Shown here: positions 54,973-63,867 of the stretch, in pieces
Numbering within the stretch: the stretch's first letter is position 1
Layout of the letters: each line of letters starts with the position of its first letter
NCBI GenBank assembly: GCA_000161775.1
Contig: GG704596.1
Location: 685,825 to 749,824 of the forward strand
DNA: 64,000 bases
Origin: Ruegeria lacuscaerulensis ITI-1157
GTDB taxonomy: Bacteria > Pseudomonadota > Alphaproteobacteria > Rhodobacterales > Rhodobacteraceae
Direction: 5' to 3'
Program-made: the position numbers and the translations under genes
Notes under the pieces: model-generated
The model's input: only the letters and a program-made list of their open reading frames with translations
Told to the model about the DNA's origin: nothing
Databases searched by the model: none

Positions 54973-55791
54973 TCAGTGTGATAGCAGCACCGGCACCGGC
55001 GTATCGCGCAGCACGCGCGTCGTCACCCCGCCAAGAAAATCCTCTCGAAACTTGGAGTGTTCATATGCCCCCATCACCAGAAGCGACGGGGCGGTTTCGC
55101 GCATATGGGCGACAAGCGCGCGCGCCGGGCCGGGAACGGCGGGTATGCGGGCGTGGCTGGCGGCGATGCCGTGGCGTGCGAGGTGGGTGATCACCTCTTC
55201 CGCCGGGCGGGGCAGCGGGGCATCGCCAAGGGTGATGACGCTCACTTCGCCTTGCGCCTCGAGCAGGGCGAGGCTGTCCGACATGGCCCGCGCCGCCGAG
55301 CGGCTGCCGTCCCAGGCCAGCACCGCGCGCGCATGACCCGCCCCGGCGGTGTAGCCGCGCGGCACGACCAGCACCGGCCTGCCGGCAAGCAGGGCAATCC
55401 GGTCGGGGTGCAGGCTCACATGCGAGTCGACCCCCTCGGCACGATCCTGCCCGAGCACGAGAATGTCGAAGTTGCGCGCCGCCTCTGACAAGACCGCATC
55501 GACCCGACCGGCGGCCTGCACGAAATGCAGCCGTGCGCCGAGGCCGAGATCATCGCGCAGCGCGTCGAACCGGGCGCTGATTTCGGTCACGATCTCGGCA
55601 TTCGCTGCCGCGATGATCTCGCGCGCACGGGGCGGAACCCACCGTCCATGGCTATCGACGACCTCGTGGTTGGAATGCGCCAGCAGCGCCGTCACATGCG
55701 CCTGTTCCCCGGCGAGCGCGGCGGCGTATCTGAGCGCGCACGTGGCGCTTTCAGAGCCGTTGAAGGCGACGAGAATGTTGCGGATGGTCAT
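54973..55791 (-). CDS. Universal stress protein, tandem UspA domains
   Basis: This is a 272-residue protein with two UspA domains: residues 1-145 (MTIRNILVAFNGSESATCAL) and 150-272 (ARAVLAWDGSRSAARAMSDS). The second ends with an ATP-binding-like MGAYEHSKFREDFLGGVTTR. The start at 55791 overlaps the prpF stop as ATGA. Usp genes often sit next to TRAP or TCT transporters, and here it is embedded in the transporter operon. Confidence 0.88.
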   Translation of the reverse strand: MTIRNILVAFNGSESATCALRYAAALAGEQAHVTALLAHSNHEVVDSHGRWVPPRAREIIAAANAEIVTEISARFDALRDDLGLGARLHFVQAAGRVDAVLSEAARNFDILVLGQDRAEGVDSHVSLHPDRIALLAGRPVLVVPRGYTAGAGHARAVLAWDGSRSAARAMSDSLALLEAQGEVSVITLGDAPLPRPAEEVITHLARHGIAASHARIPAVPGPARALVAHMRETAPSLLVMGAYEHSKFREDFLGGVTTRVLRDTPVPVLLSH

Positions 55792-56888
55792 GGTGTCGTC
55801 TCCTGTCCCGCCCAGACGCGGCGGGGAATGTAGATGTGCCCATCCGCCAGTTTGCGCGCAGTGCGCACAAGCCCGGCGGCCTTGAGCGAAAAGCCGTTGT
55901 CGCTGGAAAAGGTCACCAGCACGTCCATCCTGCCCGACGGGTGTTCCAGCGTGACCGTGGCGGGGCTTTGGTCGGGGCGATCCAGCAGCCCGTCGGCCAC
56001 CGATCCGGGCGTCAGCGCGCAAGAGGCAATGCACTGCCCGCCGGTCACCGCCATCGACGGGTGGGTGTTCCACGGCATGAAATAGCGCGTGGCGATGGTG
56101 CCGCCGTCGCGCGGCGGGGCTAGGATGGCGAATTTCGGCGTGACCGATCGCGACACGTCGCCCAGCCCCATCAGCGCGCCAGCCTTGCGTCGGATTGCCT
56201 CCATGCGGTCGAAAAAGGCGCGGTTTTCGTCCAGTTCGGCGGCACTTTCGTTGCCGGTCAGGCCGAAATCCGCGGCACGCGCGATGACAACCGGCATGGC
56301 GACATCCATGCAGGTCACCTCGATCCCGTCGATTTCGTCGCGCAAGGTTCCGTTGGGCAGGAAGGCGCCGGTGGACGACCCGACGACGCCCATGAAGGTC
56401 AGTTGCACCGGCGCGGCGGTGCCCGGCGCCCCGGCGATCGCGGTGTCGCCGTCATAGTCCAGCAGGCCGCCCGGCGTCTGCACCCGCGCCACCACCCGCG
56501 CGCCGGTATTGACGGCGCGGATGCGGATTTCGGTTTCGTCGCCAACCGGCTCGACCAGCCCCATCTCGATCGCCGCCGGGCCGACGCCGGACAGGATGTT
56601 GCCGCAGGTGGGTTTGAAATCCACCAGCCTTTCGGTGACCGCGACCTGGGCAAAGAAATAGTCCACCTCGGCCCATCCGTCGTTGGACCGCGACAGCATG
56701 GCGACCTTGGTGGTCACTGCCGCACCGCCGCCGATCCCGTCGATGTTCAGCGGGTGCCCGGCGCCCATGGCCGCGATCAGCACTTCGGCCAGCACGTCGC
56801 GGTCTTCGGGCAGATCCTCGCGCCGGAAATAGGGGCCGCGCGAGGTGCCGCCGCGCATGAAAACGTAGGGGATCGCGGTCTGTTTCAT
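55788..56888 (-). CDS. PrpF family isomerase (aconitate isomerase or oxalomesaconate tautomerase-like)
   Basis: This is a 366-residue PrpF-fold protein. The N-terminal VFMRGGTSRGPYFRREDLPE and LNIDGIGGGAAVTTKVAMLS segments and the NILSGVGPAAIEMG cysteine region-equivalent are family-typical. PrpF enzymes shift double bonds in methylaconitate, aconitate or oxalomesaconate without cofactors. Next to TcuA (product cis-aconitate) an aconitate isomerase role is attractive but inferred. Its start overlaps the tctA stop by four bases. Confidence 0.85.
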   Translation of the reverse strand: MKQTAIPYVFMRGGTSRGPYFRREDLPEDRDVLAEVLIAAMGAGHPLNIDGIGGGAAVTTKVAMLSRSNDGWAEVDYFFAQVAVTERLVDFKPTCGNILSGVGPAAIEMGLVEPVGDETEIRIRAVNTGARVVARVQTPGGLLDYDGDTAIAGAPGTAAPVQLTFMGVVGSSTGAFLPNGTLRDEIDGIEVTCMDVAMPVVIARAADFGLTGNESAAELDENRAFFDRMEAIRRKAGALMGLGDVSRSVTPKFAILAPPRDGGTIATRYFMPWNTHPSMAVTGGQCIASCALTPGSVADGLLDRPDQSPATVTLEHPSGRMDVLVTFSSDNGFSLKAAGLVRTARKLADGHIYIPRRVWAGQETTP

Positions 56889-58915
56889 TTCAGCGGCCAC
56901 GGCAGGTCATAGGCGTGTTGCAGCAGCCCCGGCGGAAAGTCGCGGTTCAGCGCGCCCGCCATCAAGCACATGAACCCGATGCCGGCGGCGGTCAGGATCA
57001 GCGTCTTGGCCCAGCCCGCCCCGGCGCGAATGCGGAAGAAGGCGACAAGGAACCCGACCAGCGCGAGGATAAAGCCGACCACCCAGGTCGCGGCGATCAG
57101 CGCGGCGAACCACGCCAGCGTGCCCCACAGGCCATAGGGCGCGTCGGCGTCCTCGCCCGCGATTTCCTTGTCGGCAAAGATCACGTCGCCTTCGGGCCGC
57201 CGGATCATCTGCGCCAGAAGAACGAGGCAGCACAGCAGCGACACCGAACCCACCGCCAGCGGGATCACCTTGTCGGTCATGGCGTAGTCGGGGATCATGC
57301 TCGCGTTGATGACGGCGGTCAGCAGATAGGCCGCGATCACCAGCAGGAACACCAGCGGCGCGCGCTTGGCGCCGGACTGGACCTCGCCCTCGGACATGAT
57401 GAGCCTGGCCTGCCGGATGCCCAGCACCACGGACACCACGGTGACGATCAGCAGGACGATCACGATCGGGCTGAAGACATAGTGCAGCCCGTCGCTCATG
57501 CCGTGGCGGAACCGGAACGAGGCGATCTGAAACGCCTGGTTGGTGAATTTCTCGACCGGGTTGGACAGAACGAAGCCGATCAGGAAGGCCGGACGCGACC
57601 AGTCGAACCGGCGCAGGAAAATGCCGATCAGGCCGATCGCGAACAGCGCCAGAAGGTCTTCGAAATTCTGCCCCGACTGGAACGCGGCAAAGCTGATCAG
57701 CATGAACAGGAACGGGGCCAGATAGGTGAACCGGATGGTGGTGAGTTTCGCGATCCCGCCCGAGGCCGCGATGCACAGCACCGTGCCGATCACGTTGGCC
57801 AGGGCCAGCAGCCAGACGATTGCATAGGTCAGGTCCAGGTTCGATTTCAGCATGCCGGGGCCGACCTCGATATCGCCGGAACCCAGCAGCGCCACCGCGC
57901 CGATGAAGATCGCCATGCTGCCCGAACCTGGAATGCCGAACAGCAGGGTAGGCACCAGCCCGCCGCCTTCCTTGGCGTTGTTCGAGCTTTCCGGCCCGAT
58001 CACGCCGCGCACTTCGCCCTTGCCAAAGTTGGACTTGTCGCGGGTGGTCTGGACCGTGTGCCCATAGGCGATCCAGTCCACGACAGACCCGCCGAGGCCG
58101 GGGATGACGCCAACGATCACGCCGATGATCGAACAGCGCACCGACAGCCAGATATTGGCGAACCAGTCCTTGACGCCCTGCGCCCAGCCTGCGCCCAAGG
58201 AGGCACCCTTGGCAATCGAACTGTCCTGCCGCAGCAACGACACGATCTCGGGCACGGCAAAGATGCCAAGGCCCACGATCACCAGCTTCAACCCGTCGGT
58301 CAGGTAAGGAATGTCATAGGTGGCCATGCGCAACGACCCGCCGGCATCGCCTTCGCCGATGGTGCCGATCATGATGCCCAGGCCCGCCGCCGCGATCCCC
58401 TTGAGCGGGATGCGTCCGGCCAGAACCGCGACCATGGACAGCCCCAGAACCGTGACCATCAACATCTCGGGCAGGCCAAAGGCCAGAACGATGGGGCGCG
58501 CGACGACGATGAACACGGTCAGAAAGCTGGCCCCCACCAACCCGCCGAACAGCGACGAGGCGAAGGCCGCCGAAAACGCGCGGGCGGCCTGGCCCCTCTT
58601 GGCCATGGGAAAGCCGTCCAGCACGGTAGCCTGCGAGGCCGAACTGCCCGGTATGCCCATCAGCACGCTGGCAAACGTGTCCGAGGTCGGCACCACCGCC
58701 ACCATGCCGATCATCAGCGCGAGGCCCAGAACCGGGGTCATGCCGAACATGAAGGGCAGCAGCAGCGACAGCCCGGCAATGCCGCCGAGGCCGGGAAAGA
58801 CACCCACGGCCAGCCCCATCACCACGCCAAGCGCGAGATAGCCCAGGACGATGGGTTGCAGGATCAGACCCCACGCTTCGCCAAGCGCAGGAAGAGCGGT
58901 CACGAAAATCTCCAT
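56885..58915 (-). CDS. tctA: Tripartite tricarboxylate transporter permease, TctA-TctB fusion
   Basis: This is a 676-residue membrane protein. Residues 1-500 are TctA (GVFPGLGGIAGLSLLLPFMF near 42, MGIPGSSASQATVLDGFP near 86, and GVIPGLGGSVVDWIAYGHTV near 275). Residues 520-670 form the small four-helix TctB domain, normally a separate protein. It imports a di- or tricarboxylate with Na+ or H+ using TctC as receptor. The fusion is a natural variant and keeps the stoichiometry fixed. Confidence 0.9.
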   Translation of the reverse strand: MEIFVTALPALGEAWGLILQPIVLGYLALGVVMGLAVGVFPGLGGIAGLSLLLPFMFGMTPVLGLALMIGMVAVVPTSDTFASVLMGIPGSSASQATVLDGFPMAKRGQAARAFSAAFASSLFGGLVGASFLTVFIVVARPIVLAFGLPEMLMVTVLGLSMVAVLAGRIPLKGIAAAGLGIMIGTIGEGDAGGSLRMATYDIPYLTDGLKLVIVGLGIFAVPEIVSLLRQDSSIAKGASLGAGWAQGVKDWFANIWLSVRCSIIGVIVGVIPGLGGSVVDWIAYGHTVQTTRDKSNFGKGEVRGVIGPESSNNAKEGGGLVPTLLFGIPGSGSMAIFIGAVALLGSGDIEVGPGMLKSNLDLTYAIVWLLALANVIGTVLCIAASGGIAKLTTIRFTYLAPFLFMLISFAAFQSGQNFEDLLALFAIGLIGIFLRRFDWSRPAFLIGFVLSNPVEKFTNQAFQIASFRFRHGMSDGLHYVFSPIVIVLLIVTVVSVVLGIRQARLIMSEGEVQSGAKRAPLVFLLVIAAYLLTAVINASMIPDYAMTDKVIPLAVGSVSLLCCLVLLAQMIRRPEGDVIFADKEIAGEDADAPYGLWGTLAWFAALIAATWVVGFILALVGFLVAFFRIRAGAGWAKTLILTAAGIGFMCLMAGALNRDFPPGLLQHAYDLPWPLK

Positions 58916-59000
58916 GAGAGTCGCTTTCGATGAGGTCAGGTATGTTGGGCGTGGGGCGCGGGCCGTGAAGCCGACCGTCGCGCCCCGATGAGAGGGGCCG

Positions 59001-60095
59001 TTACTTCAGCTCGACGCCATAGGCCTCTTTCAGCCAGGTCTTGACATAGGCCTTGGCGCTGTCCGGCACCGTGGTCGCGGTCTTGACCGCGGCCTTGGCC
59101 TCGTCACCGACATAGACTTTGTATTTGCCGACACGCTTGGACGAAATCGTGGGGAAGTCGTCGCGGTTCCGCACCGCGTCGAACGCCTTGACGTATGTGT
59201 CGATGACCTCTTGCGGAGTGCCCGCGGGCAGGAAGGCGATCTTTTGCGCCGGGAAGCCCGCGATGAAGAACGCCTTCCACGCATCCCACGCCTCGCCGCT
59301 GGTTTCGCAGCCATCGGTGGCCTCACACACTTCCTTGAAGGTCGGGATGTCGGGGAAGGTCGGGTCGCGCACGATGTTGCCGTTCTCGTCCAGCGAGCCC
59401 CAGGTCATCATCGGCACGGCCTTGCCCTCGGCCACCAGATCGGCCGAGCCTTTCACATATCCCGACGAGGTCTGATAGTCGATATTGGCCTCGCCACGTT
59501 CGAACATCAGCCGGCCGTCGCCACGGCCCTTGATGCCGAAAACGGGTTCGACCTTCATCCCCAGCATCTTCCACGCCAGCAGCGGCACCAGATCCAGCCG
59601 CGTCGCGCCCTGGCTGCCGTAGATGAAATCGGTGTCTTTCAGGTTGTTGGCCGAGCCGTCGAATTTCTTGCCGTCCTCGGCGTTCAGATAGGCCACGCCG
59701 CCGGTGCCCGAGGCCATGACCGGGTTCCAGTCCTTGTATTCATAGCGCACGCGCGGATCGCCCAGCAGATAGGGGAACTGGGTGGACCCCGACGTGCCGA
59801 AAAGCAGCGTGCCGTCGCCGTTTTTCTGCTGTTGGAACCAGTTGGCCCCCTTGGTCGAACCCGCGCCAGGCATGAACTTGACCACCACGGTCGGGTTGCC
59901 GGGCAGTTCCTGGCTGAGCAGCGGGGCAAAGAAGTTGGCCCACTTGGCCGAACCGCCGGTTTCCGAGAACGGGATCACCCATTCGACGGTCTTGCCGGAA
60001 AGATCCACGTCGGCCTGGGCCGCGATCGGCGCGGCAAGGCCGGCAGCCGCAACCATCCCCATGACGGCGCGGCGGGTGAAACGGGAAATGGTCAT
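59001..60095 (-). CDS. tctC: TctC-type periplasmic carboxylate-binding protein
   Basis: This is a 364-residue solute-binding protein with a signal peptide (FTRRAVMGMVAAAGLAAPIA, cut after AQA). The mature start is VDLSGKTVEWVIPFSETGGS, the Bug/TctC-like beta strand and loop. FMPGAGSTKGANWFQQQKNG near residue 75 and GSQGATRLDLVPLLAWKMLG near 165 line the site. It is longer than most TctC (about 320). It delivers the acid to TctAB. Confidence 0.88.
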   Translation of the reverse strand: MTISRFTRRAVMGMVAAAGLAAPIAAQADVDLSGKTVEWVIPFSETGGSAKWANFFAPLLSQELPGNPTVVVKFMPGAGSTKGANWFQQQKNGDGTLLFGTSGSTQFPYLLGDPRVRYEYKDWNPVMASGTGGVAYLNAEDGKKFDGSANNLKDTDFIYGSQGATRLDLVPLLAWKMLGMKVEPVFGIKGRGDGRLMFERGEANIDYQTSSGYVKGSADLVAEGKAVPMMTWGSLDENGNIVRDPTFPDIPTFKEVCEATDGCETSGEAWDAWKAFFIAGFPAQKIAFLPAGTPQEVIDTYVKAFDAVRNRDDFPTISSKRVGKYKVYVGDEAKAAVKTATTVPDSAKAYVKTWLKEAYGVELK

Positions 60096-60123
60096 GTTGT
60101 CCTCCTCAGCGACCAGACAAGCA

Positions 60124-60141
60124 CGGAAAGCGGCCTTTCCG
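60124..60141. promoter_or_regulatory. Palindrome between tctC and tctD
   Basis: CGGAAAG and CTTTCCG (7-bp arms, four-base centre) lie 28 bases upstream of the tctC start, within the 138-base divergent promoter region. It may be the TctD binding site or a 5'-leader hairpin. Confidence 0.4.
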
Positions 60142-60233
60142 CCACCGTGAATGCGTTATGATTCAGGGATTGATTCCCCCTCCGATGTGGCCATCATTGG
60201 CACCCAACCTTGCGTGAAGCTTGCGGGGCGGGG

Positions 60234-60902
60234 ATGCGTATCGCGATCATCGAGGACAACGAACCACTGGCGAACGCCATCGCCTATCGCCTGCGCGACC
60301 GGGGGCATGCGGCGGACGTGCTGCAAGACGGGTCCGGCGGCGACGCGTTCCTGCGTCAGGAAGGCGCGGACCTGGTGGTGCTGGACATCAACCTGCCGGG
60401 AACCGACGGGCTGGAGGTGCTGCGCGCGATGCGGGCGCGCGGAGACGGTACGCCCGTGATCCTGCTGACGGCGCGAAGCGAATTGAGCGACCGGGTCAAG
60501 GGACTGGACAGCGGCGCGGATGACTATCTGGTCAAGCCGTTCGAGATGGACGAGCTGGAGGCCCGGATCCGGGCGCTTTCGCGGCGAAAGAACCTCGATT
60601 TCGGCGCCGTGCAGACCATCGGGGCGCTCGCCTTTGATCGCGCGACGCGGCAGGTCCTGGCCGAGGGGGCGCCGCTGGACATTCCGCGCCGGGAAACTGC
60701 CGTTCTGGAATGCCTGCTCGACCGTGCCGGGCGGATCGTGTCAAAGGCGCAATTGACCGATCATGTCTATGGCGTCGGCGCCGATGTTGACGATACCGCG
60801 ATCGAACCGCATGTGTCGCGGCTGCGCAAGCGGCTTGCGGCGCATGGCGTCGTGATCAAGACCGCGCGCGGGTTGGGCTACATGCTTGAAACCACGGCAT
60901 GA
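60234..60902 (+). CDS. tctD: Response regulator TctD (OmpR/PhoB type)
   Basis: This is a 222-residue regulator. The receiver domain (residues 1-115) has MRIAIIEDNEPLANAIAYRL, phosphoacceptor Asp in LVVLDINLPGTDGLEVLRAM (near residue 51), and Lys in DYLVKPFEMDELEARI. The winged-helix effector domain follows (GRIVSKAQLTDHVYGVGADV). It is divergent from tctC and overlaps tctE by four bases. It probably activates the tct operon. Confidence 0.92.
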   Translation: MRIAIIEDNEPLANAIAYRLRDRGHAADVLQDGSGGDAFLRQEGADLVVLDINLPGTDGLEVLRAMRARGDGTPVILLTARSELSDRVKGLDSGADDYLVKPFEMDELEARIRALSRRKNLDFGAVQTIGALAFDRATRQVLAEGAPLDIPRRETAVLECLLDRAGRIVSKAQLTDHVYGVGADVDDTAIEPHVSRLRKRLAAHGVVIKTARGLGYMLETTA

Positions 60903-62305
60903 AGGCGGGCGTTCTCTCTCTGCGGCTCAGGTTGTTCCTGCTGATCCTGGCCCCGCTGGTCGTCATGGCCGTGGTTCTGGGGCTGTGGCGGTATTCGGCG
61001 GCTCAGCGCACCGCCGAAGAGCTGTTTGACCGATCCCTGCTTGCGGCGGCGCTGGCCCTTTCGCGCGATGTGGCGGTGACGGGCGGCGACGCGGTCTCAC
61101 CGACCACCCGAGACCTGGTGCTCAATGCCGCGGGGGGCGAGGTGTTCTATCACGCCACCGGCCCGGGCGGCATCTATGTGACCGGCTATGCTTATCCGCC
61201 GGTGCGCGCCGGAACCGCTGCGCCCGAACTGAATACGCCGGTCTATTTCCAGTCAAACTATCGTGGCGATCCGGTGCGGGTCTTGCAGCTGTCGGAAAGC
61301 GTGACCGTGGGCGATCTCACCGGACCGTCCACGATCACCGTCTGGCAGCGCCTGCATGACCGACAGGTGTTTGCCGACAGGCTGGCGGTGCGTGCCGCTG
61401 TGCTGATGGGCGGGCTGCTCGCCACGCTTTGCGTCGTGGTCTGGTTCGGGGTGAGACTCGGCCTGCGCCCGCTCACCGATCTGCATGACGCCATCGGCAT
61501 GCGCTCGTCCGAAGATCTCAGCCCGATCCGGCGCCCGGTTCCCGCCGAGGTGCGCGGCATCGTCGATACGCTCAATCGGCTGTTTCGACAGGTCGAAAGC
61601 AGCATGCAGGCGCAGCGCACATTCATATCGGACGCCGCCCACCAGTTGCGCAATCCTGCCGCCGCCGTGCTATCGCTCACCGAGGCGGTCCGCGCGGCAA
61701 GGACCGAGGCCGACCGGGACGAGCGGCTGGCCGAGCTCGCCGCCGCGGCGCGCGGCAATGCCCGTGTGGCCGAACAGCTGCTCTCGCTCGACCGGTTGCA
61801 GCGGCCGGGCACGGCTGACGCGGCCGAAACCATCGACCTTGCCGGGCTGGTCCGGGAAATTTGCACCGAAGCCGGGCCGTCCCTGCTGCGCGCCGGGATC
61901 GAGTTCGAACTCGAGGTCGGAAACGCCCCGCTGTGGGTCACGGGTGACGCGGTTTTCCTGGCAGAGGCGATCAAGAACCTTATCGACAACGCGGTCAAAC
62001 ATGGCGGGCCAGAACTTGGCCTGATCCGGGTAACCGTCGGGCGCAGGGACGCGCGTGCAATGGTCACGGTCTATGACGATGGCGCGCCGCTGTCGCCGCG
62101 CGACGAGGCCATTGCGTTCAGCCGTTTCGGCCAGATTTCCCCGTCTGGAGGTAGCGGTCTCGGGCTTGCCATCGTCGCCTCGGTGGCCGAACGCCACGGC
62201 GGCACGCTCCACATCGACGACGTCGCCAAAGGCGCCAGCCTGTCACTCGCACTGCCGGTGTCGGAGGAATCCGAAAAAAGAATGCTCCCTCGAAAAACGG
62301 ATTGA
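60899..62305 (+). CDS. tctE: Sensor histidine kinase TctE
   Basis: This is a 468-residue sensor. Two TM segments (near residues 10-28 and 165-190) flank a periplasmic domain of about 140 residues. A HAMP-like linker and the dimerisation His in FISDAAHQLRNPAAAVLSLT (near 245) follow. The N box is NLIDNAVKHGG and the G box is GGSGLGLAIVASVAERHGG. Partner of TctD. It probably senses external tricarboxylate. Confidence 0.92.
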   Translation: MKAGVLSLRLRLFLLILAPLVVMAVVLGLWRYSAAQRTAEELFDRSLLAAALALSRDVAVTGGDAVSPTTRDLVLNAAGGEVFYHATGPGGIYVTGYAYPPVRAGTAAPELNTPVYFQSNYRGDPVRVLQLSESVTVGDLTGPSTITVWQRLHDRQVFADRLAVRAAVLMGGLLATLCVVVWFGVRLGLRPLTDLHDAIGMRSSEDLSPIRRPVPAEVRGIVDTLNRLFRQVESSMQAQRTFISDAAHQLRNPAAAVLSLTEAVRAARTEADRDERLAELAAAARGNARVAEQLLSLDRLQRPGTADAAETIDLAGLVREICTEAGPSLLRAGIEFELEVGNAPLWVTGDAVFLAEAIKNLIDNAVKHGGPELGLIRVTVGRRDARAMVTVYDDGAPLSPRDEAIAFSRFGQISPSGGSGLGLAIVASVAERHGGTLHIDDVAKGASLSLALPVSEESEKRMLPRKTD

Positions 62306-62431
62306 AGACATGCGTGTTTCGGGGACCGGCCAAGCGGATTACCCCAGCCACGTTCATTCGTGACATGATTGTCGGCATGCCCTTGGCAGGTACCAAGACA
62401 CCCTTCGCGCCGCCCATTGTCAATGCGGTCG

Positions 62432-62821
62432 TCATGAACGGCTGTTTTGACCCCAGATTATCTGCCCTTCCCACTCCACCGGAAACCCCTTCAACAACCG
62501 CCCCAGCGTCACCTCCTGCCCCTGCCGCCCGTCCAGGATCGTTTCGATGATGTCCGGTGCGAGCAGCGTCAGCCGCAGGACGCGGGTCATGTAGGACGGC
62601 GCAATCCCCTCACGCTCGGCAAGCTCGTTGATGGTGGCGAACTCCCCTGATTCCAGCATGCGTTTCCAGCGGAAGGCGCGTGCGAGCGCCTTGACGAGAG
62701 TGCTGTCGGTCTTGCGTTGAACCGGCGCGACGTCGGGCAGCTGCACCTCCTTGCGCCCACCTCGTTTGACCACTCGGAACGGGACGTGCAGGGTGATGGT
62801 GTCGGGCGTGGCTCTGGTCAT
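62432..62821 (-). CDS. Helix-turn-helix protein next to serine recombinase
   Basis: This is a 129-residue protein with a helix-turn-helix (FATINELAEREGIAPSYMTR, residues 61-80). The start at 62821 (MTRATPDTITLHVPFRVVKR) overlaps the recombinase stop by four bases. This pair, serine recombinase then small HTH protein, is common on alphaproteobacterial mobile elements. Its function is unknown. Confidence 0.75.
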   Translation of the reverse strand: MTRATPDTITLHVPFRVVKRGGRKEVQLPDVAPVQRKTDSTLVKALARAFRWKRMLESGEFATINELAEREGIAPSYMTRVLRLTLLAPDIIETILDGRQGQEVTLGRLLKGFPVEWEGQIIWGQNSRS

Positions 62822-63418
62822 GCGGCTTTCTCCCTGTCGCCTGCCAGCATGTCCCGAGCCAGACCGCGCAACCCATCGACCCGCAGCCGGATGTCGAGCC
62901 CCTCTGTGCCGATGTCGATCCGTTCGACCAAGAGCGCCACGATGCGGGCCTGCTCGGCCGGGAAGAGTTCGTCCCAAAGCGGGTCGAGCTGCTGCAGGGC
63001 GGTGCGGGCGTCTGCTTCGGTGACGTCGCCCTGCTGCGCCTTCGCCGCCTTCCACGTGCCCGCCACGATCTCGGGCTGGCGGAACACGGCGCGGAGCCGG
63101 TCGATGACGGCGGCCTCGATCTCGCCCGCGGGCACGCGGCCCAACGGGCAAGTTCCAGCCCCGTGCTTCAGAACCGTCTGGCTGATGTAATAGCGATAGA
63201 GCTTCCCGCCCTTGCGCGTGTGGCTGGGCGAGAAAGCCGCGCCATCAGGGCCGTAGAGCAGCCCTTTCAGCAACGCCGGGGTTTCGGCCCGGGTGCGCGC
63301 GGCGCGCTTACGGGGGCTTTCCTGCAGGATGGCATGGACGCGCTCCCAGGTCTCGCGGTCGATGATGGCATCGTGTTCGCCGGGGTAGCTCTCGCCCTTG
63401 TGGACCGCCTCGCCGATA
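62818..63418 (-). pseudogene. Serine recombinase C-terminal fragment
   Basis: The minus-strand frame reads IGEAVHKGESYPGEHDAIID and RETWERVHAILQESPRKRAA, then LLKGLLYGPDGAAFSPSHTR and the zinc-ribbon/coiled-coil tail to 62818. These are the recombinase and zinc-ribbon domains of a large serine recombinase. The N-terminal catalytic domain and more are missing: homology ends at about 63418, where a phage gene begins on the opposite strand. It is inactive as it stands. Confidence 0.72.
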
Positions 63419-63419
63419 C

Positions 63420-63866
63420 CCGAAGGCCGGCGAGAGCCTGAACGCCGCGGCGCTGGTCTGGTCCAAGGCCCCGGTCATCGTCGGTTCCCATGACACCGGC
63501 CCGCTGATCCGCTCGAAGGACGGCTTCTGGCTCGCGATCCCGCTGCCCGCCGCCGGGAAGGGGCGACGCGGCGCGAAGCTGACACCGGGCGAATGGGAAC
63601 GCCGCCGTGGCCTGCGCCTGCGCTTGGTCTATCGCCGGCGTGGCCCGAGCCTGCTGGTCGCCGACGGGCGGCTCAACACGAAGGGCCTCGGTGTCGCTTC
63701 CCGCTCGAAAACCGGACGCGGCCGCGCAACGGTGCCGATCTTCCTTCTGGTCCCGCAGGTCAAGCTGCCGAAGCGGCTGAATCTCGACCGCGACGCAAAC
63801 CGGGCGCTCGAAAGCGTGCCGGGGCTAATCGTGGCGAATTGGGTGGAAGAACGGCTAATTGGTTGA
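63420..63866 (+). pseudogene. Phage DUF6441-type protein, 5'-truncated
   Basis: A plus-strand frame with strong GC-rich third positions reads PKAGESLNAAALVWSKAPVI, FWLAIPLPAAGKGRRGAKLT and on to IVANWVEERLIG at 63866. It has no start codon at its beginning and abuts the recombinase fragment. The pattern matches the C-terminal part of DUF6441 phage proteins. It is a remnant of prophage structural genes. Confidence 0.55.
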
Positions 63867-63867
63867 T

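Noticed and set aside
56915-58933. 672-residue open frame antisense to tctA
   Set aside because: Composition is dominated by D/H/Q/R as expected from the reverse of a membrane-protein gene; no domain is visible.
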